Source: Burkholderiales bacterium (GTDB taxonomy: Bacteria > Pseudomonadota > Gammaproteobacteria > Burkholderiales > Burkholderiaceae_C). Taken from it: a DNA stretch of 11,803 nucleotides. Location: the NCBI GenBank assembly GCA_947453585.1, contig CANGHQ010000020.1:1-11803 (forward strand), written 5' to 3'. The notes beneath the pieces were generated by a model, which searched no databases, was not told where the DNA came from, and saw only the letters and a list, made by a program, of their open reading frames with translations. A program made the position numbers and the translations under genes. Positions within the stretch are counted from its first letter, which is position 1. Every line of letters starts with the position of its first letter. Positions 6,928-11,803 of the stretch are shown here, one piece after another.

Positions 6928-7320
6928 ATAAACCGCCACCACATCAGCTCTGGCTCGCGCTTTGAGACCGAAATCGGCTATTCGCGCGCCGTGGTGGCGG
7001 GTGACTGGGTGTTTGTGTCGGGCACCACCGGCTTTGACTACGCCACCATGGCCATCTCGGCCGACGTGCGCGAACAAGCCGCCCAATGCTTCAAGAACAT
7101 CGCCGCCGCCCTGGCCCAAGCTGGCGCCAGCCTGGACGACGTGGTGCGCGTGAATTACATCCTGCCCAACACCGCCGACTTTGAACCCTGCTGGCCAGTG
7201 CTGCGCCAATACCTGGGCCAGGCGCGCCCGGCGGCGACCATGGTCAGCGCGGGGCTGCTGGACCCGCGGATGAAGATTGAGATTGAGGTGACGGCGCTTC
7301 GGCGGCAAGTTGCCGTTTAG
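6928..7320 (+). CDS. RidA/YjgF family protein, apparent ATA start
   Basis: A 130-residue protein of the RidA (YjgF/UK114) family, whose best-known members hydrolyse reactive enamines and imines to ketones. Visible family features are VAGDWVFVSGTTGFDY, ADVREQAAQCFKNIAAALAQAG, DVVRVNYILPNTADF and a C-terminal MKIEIEVTAL; Arg 100 aligns with the carboxylate-binding Arg 105 of E. coli RidA. The start is odd: between the in-frame TGA at 6898 and the GTG at 6991 there is no ATG, GTG or TTG in frame. Homology-like sequence (NRHHISSGS...IGYSRAV) begins right after an ATA at 6928, which has GGAG (6919-6922) 5 nt upstream. The GTG at 6991 would remove the first beta strand. Either AUA is used, or an ATG was lost by mutation or sequencing error. 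The gene lies 27 bp after the ureohydrolase and overlaps the convergent methyltransferase by 4 bp. Confidence 0.85.
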   Translation: MNRHHISSGSRFETEIGYSRAVVAGDWVFVSGTTGFDYATMAISADVREQAAQCFKNIAAALAQAGASLDDVVRVNYILPNTADFEPCWPVLRQYLGQARPAATMVSAGLLDPRMKIEIEVTALRRQVAV

Positions 7321-7925
7321 CGCCCTTGCGATGCACTTGCGGGCTTGACGCCAATCGCCTGCACCACCGCCCCCAGCCCGGTGTGAAACGTGCCTTCCAG
7401 CACCTCGCGCTCCAGTTCCAGCAGATGCACAAAGTCCAAACCGGGCAGCTCGGCGCGCAGCGAGGCTGCGGTTTGCATCAGCTCCACCGATTTGCCGCCG
7501 CCCGTGCCGTGCTTGATCTGGTCGGGCGTGTAGGCCTCCAGCAAAAACACGCCGCCGGGCTTGAGTGCGGCGAGCACCTTGCGGTATAGCGCCTGGCGAA
7601 TGGCGGGTGGCAGGGGACAGAAGATGGAAACGATGGCGTCCCAAGTGTTCACGCCCAATTCATAGTTGGCCAGGTCGGCGCATACCAGATCTACCGCCAC
7701 TCCCTTGGCGTCGGCCAGGGCTTGGGCTTTGTCCAGGCCCACTTGCGATCCATCGACGGCGGTGACTGCGTAGCCCTGCTGGGCCAGAAACACCGCGTTG
7801 CGCCCTTCGCCTTCGGCCAGGCTCAGGACGCGGCCCTTTGGCAGGTGCGCAAAGTTGGCGGCTAAAAAGGTGTTGGGCTCGGTGCCGTAGGCGTATTCTT
7901 TTACGCTGTAGCGTTCATTCCACAT
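7317..7925 (-). CDS. Class I SAM-dependent methyltransferase (TehB-like)
   Basis: A 202-residue soluble methyltransferase. The SAM-binding motif I is VLSLAEGEGRNAVFLA (33-48), followed by the acidic residue at the end of strand 2 (TAVDGS, Asp 58), the LVCADL motif (adenine contact) and the post-motif VLAALKPGGVFLLEAYTP. The N-terminus (WNERYSVKEYAYGTEPN) and the GEGRNA loop are typical of small TehB/tellurite-resistance-like and related methyltransferases; the acceptor is unknown. The ATG at 7925 is preceded by GGAGA on the - strand about 7 nt away. The stop overlaps the end of the RidA gene by 4 bp in convergent orientation, so the two messages are complementary at their 3' ends. No link to the transport cluster can be shown. 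Confidence 0.9.
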   Translation of the reverse strand: MWNERYSVKEYAYGTEPNTFLAANFAHLPKGRVLSLAEGEGRNAVFLAQQGYAVTAVDGSQVGLDKAQALADAKGVAVDLVCADLANYELGVNTWDAIVSIFCPLPPAIRQALYRKVLAALKPGGVFLLEAYTPDQIKHGTGGGKSVELMQTAASLRAELPGLDFVHLLELEREVLEGTFHTGLGAVVQAIGVKPASASQGR

Positions 7926-8068
7926 GGCTTGTCTCCGGTAAGGTTGGGCGCCACTTGCCGGTGTGGCTGGGGTATTGCATAGGGCGCGCGGGCTGGTGAG
8001 GCCTAAGCCGATGCTCCAGTGCGCGATTTCGCTTGAGCACCATGGGGCTGAACTGCGTTGGGCTGCCC

Positions 8069-8332
8069 TTACTCAGACAGAACACCGGTGACGTATTTGT
8101 GCAGCACGCTCGCGATCAGGGTTTGATAGGGCATGCCCTGTTCCAGCGCCTTGACTTGGATATCGTTCAAATCTCCTGCAGACAAGCGGATGTTGACGCG
8201 CTTGTCCTTGATACCGGTAGCGCGCGCGGCCGCTTTGAATTTAGCCAACTCGCTCTTGGTGGCAATGGACTGCAGCTGGCCTTTATCAAAGGCCTCCAGT
8301 ATTTCGCTCTCAAATGGATCAATTGTTGGCAT
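8069..8332 (-). CDS. BrnA/CopG-like antitoxin
   Basis: An 87-residue protein encoded directly after the BrnT-like gene with a 14-bp overlap, the order usual for brnT-brnA. The C-terminal half (DKRVNIRLSAGDLNDIQVKALEQGMPYQTLIASVLHKYV) fits a ribbon-helix-helix DNA-binding domain: a short beta strand (RVNIRLS) and two helices. The N-terminal half (SEILEAFDKGQLQS...SELAKFKAAA) is the usual toxin-binding part of such antitoxins. It should neutralise the toxin and repress its own operon. The start ATG at 8332 lies inside the toxin gene, suggesting coupled translation. Confidence 0.85.
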   Translation of the reverse strand: MPTIDPFESEILEAFDKGQLQSIATKSELAKFKAAARATGIKDKRVNIRLSAGDLNDIQVKALEQGMPYQTLIASVLHKYVTGVLSE

Positions 8333-8621
8333 CGGATGCCCCCTGCTTCAAATAGTCCCGCGTAGCCTTGCGGCTGGGAATGGCTGTTTTGAGAAAGAAA
8401 TGGTCTTCGGCTTCCACAAAGGGCACCAAATAGGCGTAATTGTCAAAAGCCACGACCAAAATCCTTTGCCCTGGGTACCTTTGCGCGTTGGGGTGGGCGA
8501 GGATGTCCAGAAGCCCACCAGCCTCAATGGCCACCACCATATGCTCGAAAGAAACGCCTCGGTCTTGCTTGAGGGCTTCATTCTTGACAGGGTTCCACCG
8601 AAAAGGTTTCATTTGCGCCAT
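8319..8621 (-). CDS. BrnT-like toxin (DUF497 family ribonuclease)
   Basis: A 100-residue protein of the BrnT/DUF497 family, RelE-fold ribonucleases that stop growth when free of their antitoxin. Visible family features are FRWNPVKNEALKQDRGVSFE (7-26), RYPGQRILVVAF (48-59), the YLVPFVEAED strand (64-73) and the terminal FLKTAIPSRKATRDYLK (76-92), with the basic and aromatic residues that usually form the active site. The ATG at 8621 or a second in-frame ATG at 8612 (MKPF) may be used; neither has a clear Shine-Dalgarno sequence. A 13-bp palindrome lies just upstream. It is the first gene of the pair, before the antitoxin. Confidence 0.85.
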   Translation of the reverse strand: MAQMKPFRWNPVKNEALKQDRGVSFEHMVVAIEAGGLLDILAHPNAQRYPGQRILVVAFDNYAYLVPFVEAEDHFFLKTAIPSRKATRDYLKQGASDANN

Positions 8622-8624
8622 TAT

Positions 8625-8637
8625 GGCACTGTGTGCC
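8625..8637. promoter_or_regulatory. Palindrome upstream of the toxin gene, candidate antitoxin operator
   Basis: GGCAC-TGT-GTGCC is a perfect 5+5 inverted repeat ending 4 nt before the ATG at 8621. On the - strand a CATAAT sequence, similar to a -10 box, overlaps the start codon region. Antitoxins with a ribbon-helix-helix domain usually bind such short dyads over their own promoter, so autoregulation is a reasonable inference. Confidence 0.4.
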
Positions 8638-8675
8638 TTTTGTCGTCACGTCGAAGCAGGGACTTGGACACCCGC

Positions 8676-9113
8676 CTATCGCGCCTGCGCAATCGCCTTC
8701 TTCAAGTCCCGGTATTCCTCGCACGAAAAAGTGCAAATCTTGTCCAGGCTGGCCAGGTGTTCTTTGGCTTTGTCGAGCTGGCCCATCTGGATGTAGGCGA
8801 TGCCGATGTATTCGTGTGCGCCTTTGTGTTTGGGGTCCAGGGTGAGCGCCTGCTTGTAGGCCACCAGGGATTCGTCGTACTTCTTCTGATTGCGCAGGCT
8901 GTAGCCCAGCAGATTAAAGCCGTCGGCGCTGCGCGGGTTGGTGGCGGTGTAGGGTTCGAGCACGGCTTGGGCGCCAGCCCAGTCTTTGCGCGCAATGGCG
9001 GTTTTGGCTTTTTCAAGTTCGGTGTCGCGCGGGCTCGGTGGGCTGGTATCGGCGGCAAAGGCAAACGTGCTGGCCAGCAGGCAGGTTGCAAGCAAAAGGC
9101 GAATGAAGGGCAT
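8676..9113 (-). CDS. Periplasmic tetratricopeptide-repeat protein
   Basis: A 145-residue exported protein. The start is the ATG at 9113 (MPFIRLLLATCLLASTFAFAAD), which gives a signal peptide cleaved near residue 20-21 and has AGGAA 8 nt upstream; a longer frame back to 9221 has no such features. After a short Pro/Ser linker and a helical pair (about 30-60), two TPR units are visible at about 63-96 (NPRSADGFNLLGYSLRNQKK) and 97-130 (HKGAHEYIGIAYIQMGQL). The C-terminus has a Cys pair, Cys 127 and Cys 131 (CTFSC), which could form a disulfide in the periplasm. TPR proteins act as interaction scaffolds; no partner is evident. It is encoded just upstream of the toxin-antitoxin pair on the same strand. 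Confidence 0.88.
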   Translation of the reverse strand: MPFIRLLLATCLLASTFAFAADTSPPSPRDTELEKAKTAIARKDWAGAQAVLEPYTATNPRSADGFNLLGYSLRNQKKYDESLVAYKQALTLDPKHKGAHEYIGIAYIQMGQLDKAKEHLASLDKICTFSCEEYRDLKKAIAQAR

Positions 9114-9244
9114 GGTGGTGTTTCCTGAAGTGGGGGCGAGATGCCCAACAAACTCTACCGGGTTTGGCCAATATTTGCCCTTGGCCGCAGCATGGGCCTG
9201 CGCGCTGTCAAGAATCTGCACCGCGTCGGCTGGCGCTCGGGGCC

Positions 9245-9709
9245 TTAGTCTGGCGCCGGCACCGCTTTGCTGTACGCAAAATACACCTCGTCACGCACCC
9301 AGCCCAGGGCTTCGTAGGCGGCTTGGGCGGGGGTGTTGGTCTTGGCGGTGCTCAGGTCCAGGCGGCACATGCCGTGGTCGCGGGCGGTTTGCTCGGCGGC
9401 CAGCAAGAGCTGGTTGCCCACGCCAGCGCCCCGGGCGGCTGGCGCCACATACAGGTCATACAACGCGTAAATCGGCTTGGCCTCCAGCGAACAAAACGTG
9501 GGGTAAAGCTGGCAAAAACCCAGCGCAGCGCCTGCGCCGTCACACGCCAGCAAGATCACCGATTCGCCTTTTTGCAGGCGCTGCTCAATATAGGTGCTGG
9601 CCAGTGCCAGGTCGCTCGGGTATTGGTAGAACTGCCGGTAGGCGTCAAACAGTTGTGCCACCGCAGGCAGGTCTTCCAGGGTGGCGGTGTGAATGTGCGG
9701 TGCTGTCAT
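9245..9709 (-). CDS. GNAT family N-acetyltransferase
   Basis: A 154-residue acetyltransferase. The ATG at 9709 overlaps the TGA of the MocR-type regulator as ATGA, so translation is probably coupled; a longer frame up to 9844 would run deep into that gene and adds non-conserved sequence. GNAT features in order are the N-terminal ATLEDLPAVAQLFDAYRQFY, strand 4 ALYDLYVAPAARGAG with the acetyl-CoA pyrophosphate loop RGAGVG (93-98), and the C-terminal TNTPAQAAYEALGW...YFAYSK typical of small-molecule acetyltransferases. The substrate is unknown; membership in one unit with a PLP-binding regulator suggests an amine or amino acid, but that is only inference. Confidence 0.92.
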   Translation of the reverse strand: MTAPHIHTATLEDLPAVAQLFDAYRQFYQYPSDLALASTYIEQRLQKGESVILLACDGAGAALGFCQLYPTFCSLEAKPIYALYDLYVAPAARGAGVGNQLLLAAEQTARDHGMCRLDLSTAKTNTPAQAAYEALGWVRDEVYFAYSKAVPAPD

Positions 9710-11268
9710 GCCAGACGCAATCCCACGCGGCGTGGCGCTCCGCGCGCCCGGGCCAGCTCGTCCACCGCCAGGCCCAGGGCTTTGATGCCAGGGCCAATTT
9801 GTTCGGCGGCAATCGACGACAAGCGCAGCCGGAAATAAGAACACGGATAGGGCGGGTGCATGAAGAAGGCCTCGCCGGCCTCGATCAGCACGCCGTGGTT
9901 GCGGGCGATCAGGGCGAGTTCGGCCGAATCTACCCAGGCCGGGGCCCGCACCCAGACCGAGGCGCCGCCCGAGGGCAGGGTGAATTCAAAATCGGGCAGG
10001 TGGCTGCGCAGCGCGCGCGCCACCAGGGCCATGCGTTCTTGCATGGCTTGGTTGACGCGCCGGGCGTGGGCGTCGTGGTGGCCCAGCGACAAAAACAGGG
10101 CAAAGGCATGCTGCAAAAACGCGCTGGGGTGGCGCACCATGGCGTGGCGCAAGCCGCGCAACTCGGCAATCAAGGCGCGCGGCGCCACGATATAGCCCAA
10201 GCGCAAAGACGGCGACAGGCTTTTGGAGACCGAACCCACGTAGATCACGCGTCCCACCTTGTCCAGGCTTTTGAGCGCGGGCATGGGGTCGCCCTCATAG
10301 AGGTTTTCGGCCTCGTAGTCGTCTTCGATCACCACAAAATTTTGGCTCTCGGCCTGCTGCAGCAGGCGCCGGCGCCGCTCCAGCCCGAGGGTGCCGGTGG
10401 TGGGGCTTTGGTGCGAGGGGGTGACAAACACATAGTCCAGAGAGGGCAGGTGTTCCACCACCAGGCCCTGGTCGTCTACTGGCAGCGGCACGCACTGCGG
10501 CTGGCGCAGGGCAAAGCTGTTGCGGGCATGCGGGTGGCCGGGCTCTTCCAGGCCCACGCGCTGGCTGGCGTCAAACAAGGCCTCGGCCAGCAGGTAATAA
10601 GCGTGCTGGGCGCCCACGGTGATCAAGATTTCTTCGGGCAGGGCAAACACGCCGCGCTTGGGCAGCAGGCGCAGGCGGATTTGCTCGATCAGCTCGGGCA
10701 CGTCGCCGAGTTCAAAGTCGGGCGTCCAGTGCGGCAGGTGGGCGCGCGCCAGGCTGTGCACGCAGCATTCGCGAAAGGCCTCGGACGGAAACAGCTGCGG
10801 GTCGTAGGTGCCGTAAACAAAGGGGTAGGCGTAGCGGCGCCACTGGTCGGGTTTGGCCAGGGTGCGCTGATCCGTGAGCGAGCGCAGTACCCGGGCCGAC
10901 CAGTCGGGTTGGGCGTTGATGCCTGCGGCGTTGGCTAGGTTGGGGGGCTGCGGCGCGGCTACCGGGCTGTGGCGGGCGGGCACGGCGTGCGCCTGGTTAG
11001 TAACAAACACGCCGCTGCGCGGGCGCGACTCGATAAAGCCGTCATCCATCAGATGCTGATAAGCGGCTGTTACGGTGTTGCGGCTCAGGCCCAGCACCTG
11101 GGCCAGTTCGCGCGACGAGGGCAGCAGCGCGCCCACCGGCAGGCGCCCATCCAAAATCGCCTGCACCACAGACAGGCGCAGGCGCTGCTGCAGTGGCAGC
11201 GCCGGTTTGTCGGGCAAAGCAAACAGGCTTTCCCATTGGGCGTCTTTGGTGCGGTGGAGCGGGGTCAT
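9706..11268 (-). CDS. MocR/PdxR-type transcriptional regulator (GntR HTH + aminotransferase domain)
   Basis: A 520-residue regulator with a GntR winged helix-turn-helix at about 24-90 (LPSSRELAQVLGLSRNTV..AYQHLMDDGFIESRPRSGVFV), a linker rich in Ala, Pro and Asn (about 92-125), and a fold-type I aminotransferase domain from about 140 on. In that domain the PLP contacts are visible: VIEDDYEAE (Asp 317) and SVSKSLSPSLRLGY with the Schiff-base Lys 349; TPSHQSPTTG (283-292) matches the family motif with Ser where Phe or Tyr is usual. Such proteins sense PLP or amino compounds and control vitamin B6, GABA, taurine or similar genes. The ATG at 11268 is chosen because homology-like sequence (LFALPDKPALPLQQRL) begins soon after; an upstream extension to 11364 lies in the divergent regulatory gap. 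The likely targets are its own unit and the SnoaL-like gene. Confidence 0.93.
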   Translation of the reverse strand: MTPLHRTKDAQWESLFALPDKPALPLQQRLRLSVVQAILDGRLPVGALLPSSRELAQVLGLSRNTVTAAYQHLMDDGFIESRPRSGVFVTNQAHAVPARHSPVAAPQPPNLANAAGINAQPDWSARVLRSLTDQRTLAKPDQWRRYAYPFVYGTYDPQLFPSEAFRECCVHSLARAHLPHWTPDFELGDVPELIEQIRLRLLPKRGVFALPEEILITVGAQHAYYLLAEALFDASQRVGLEEPGHPHARNSFALRQPQCVPLPVDDQGLVVEHLPSLDYVFVTPSHQSPTTGTLGLERRRRLLQQAESQNFVVIEDDYEAENLYEGDPMPALKSLDKVGRVIYVGSVSKSLSPSLRLGYIVAPRALIAELRGLRHAMVRHPSAFLQHAFALFLSLGHHDAHARRVNQAMQERMALVARALRSHLPDFEFTLPSGGASVWVRAPAWVDSAELALIARNHGVLIEAGEAFFMHPPYPCSYFRLRLSSIAAEQIGPGIKALGLAVDELARARGAPRRVGLRLA

Positions 11269-11280
11269 GGGGGTGAGGGT

Positions 11281-11434
11281 TGGTGCCAAACCAGTATACG
11301 CAGGGCCAGACAGAGCCAGTGCAGCCCAGCCAGCCTTGCCGCTGGCTTGCCCGAATCTGCCCATCTGGCTCTAGCCCGATGGTGCCAAGCGTCCTATCCT
11401 GCGGCGATTGTTTGCAACCAACTTGGAGCGCTCC
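11281..11434. promoter_or_regulatory. Divergent control region with nested inverted repeats
   Basis: The gap between the MocR-type gene and the SnoaL-like gene holds AGAGCCAG (11312-11319) mirrored by CTGGCTCT (11365-11372), inside which AGCCAG (11328-11333) is mirrored by CTGGCT (11342-11347). The 9-bp word TGGTGCCAA occurs at 11281-11289 and again at 11380-11388, bracketing the set. A possible - strand -10 box TATACT (complement of 11293-11298) serves the regulator, and TATCCT (11395-11400) may serve the + strand gene. MocR proteins commonly bind repeated half-sites in such gaps; binding here is inferred. Confidence 0.45.
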
Positions 11435-11803
11435 TTGACCACCGTTACCGAATCCACCCTGGCCGCCTTTAGCGAAGCCTGGAACCGCCACGATGTGGAC
11501 GGCCTGATGTCTTTTATGAGCGACGACTGCGTGTTCATGACCGCCGGCGGCCCGGACGCCTGTGGCGCGCGCCATGTGGGCCGCGAGGCTGTTGCCAAAG
11601 CCTTTGCCGGTGCCTGGGGCGCCTTGCCCGATGCCAAATGGACCAACGGCGTGCATTTTGTGCAGGGCGACTTTGGCGTCTCGCAGTGGACGTTTAGCGG
11701 CACCGCCGCTGACGGCACCCGCGTTGAGAGCGACGGCGTGGACATCTTCACCTTCAAGGACGGCAAGATTGCGGTGAAAAACGCGTTCCGCAAAGCCCGC
11801 CCC
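11435..11803 (+). CDS. SnoaL-like / NTF2-fold protein, 3' end cut off
   Basis: A frame of 123 codons starts at TTG 11435 and runs to the window edge without a stop. GGAG at 11425-11428 lies 6 nt before the TTG, and the first residues (TTVTESTLAAFSEAWNRHD) form the expected first helix, so the TTG start is well supported. Typical SnoaL/NTF2 features are AFSEAWNRHDVDGLMSFMSD, CVFMTAGG, HVGREAVAKAF, the strand GVSQWTFSGTAADGTR and GVDIFTFKDGKIAVKNAF. Proteins of this kind are about 125-140 residues, so only a few codons are probably missing. The fold serves as isomerase, hydrolase or ligand-binding domain; no specific function can be given. It is divergent from, and probably controlled by, the MocR-type regulator. 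Confidence 0.85.
   Translation, partial: MTTVTESTLAAFSEAWNRHDVDGLMSFMSDDCVFMTAGGPDACGARHVGREAVAKAFAGAWGALPDAKWTNGVHFVQGDFGVSQWTFSGTAADGTRVESDGVDIFTFKDGKIAVKNAFRKARP

Noticed and set aside
5644..7644. 666-codon open frame on the - strand
   Set aside because: It is antisense to the permease, ureohydrolase and RidA genes and has a composition rich in His, Arg, Ala and Gly with no domain; a GC-rich shadow frame.
9114..9221. 36-residue extension of the TPR protein to an ATG at 9221
   Set aside because: The ATG at 9113 has AGGAA upstream and opens a proper signal peptide; the extension has no such support.
8986..10938. 650-codon open frame on the + strand
   Set aside because: It runs antisense to the TPR, GNAT and MocR-type genes, all with clear family motifs; its protein is rich in Arg, Gly, Ala and His without recognisable domains, as expected for a shadow in GC-rich DNA.
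11371..11793. 140-codon open frame on the - strand at the right edge
   Set aside because: It lies antisense to the SnoaL-like gene, which has a good ribosome binding site and clear family features.

Overview
The window looks like chromosomal DNA of a betaproteobacterium, most likely Burkholderiales (Comamonadaceae-like). This is inferred from the high GC content, the protein styles (GTP-type PEP carboxykinase, MocR/GntR regulator beside a SnoaL-like gene, taurine/sulfonate-type ABC importer) and the dense gene packing. No rRNA, tRNA, CRISPR array, insertion sequence or phage gene was seen.

Layout. 1-1551 (+) is the 3' part of pckG, convergent with a cNMP-domain/GGDEF diguanylate cyclase (1576-2661, -). 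A 525-bp non-coding stretch follows (2662-3186), partly AT-rich, holding a 31-bp palindrome, repeated GGCACT motifs, an NtrC-like dyad and a candidate sigma-54 promoter. It precedes a five-gene + strand cluster (3187-7320): periplasmic binding protein, intrinsic terminator, ABC ATPase, permease, agmatinase-family ureohydrolase and RidA-family protein. ATPase/permease and permease/ureohydrolase overlap, and the RidA gene seems to begin at a non-standard ATA codon.

The right half is mostly on the - strand: a SAM-dependent methyltransferase (7317-7925), a BrnT/BrnA-type toxin-antitoxin pair (8069-8621) with a small palindrome at its head, a secreted TPR protein (8676-9113), and a two-gene unit of MocR-type regulator and GNAT acetyltransferase with an ATGA overlap (11268 down to 9245). 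Divergent from the regulator is a SnoaL-like gene starting at a TTG (11435) and cut by the window end; the 166-bp gap between them carries nested inverted repeats.

How the genes work together. The most coherent system is the 3187-7320 cluster: import of a small compound by a TauABC/SsuABC-like transporter, hydrolysis by a ureohydrolase (guanidino group to urea plus amine), and a RidA protein that could clear reactive imine/enamine products. The upstream sites would fit nitrogen control (NtrC and sigma-54). The true substrate (guanidinobutyrate, guanidinopropionate, taurocyamine, guanidine or another guanidino compound) cannot be read from the sequence.
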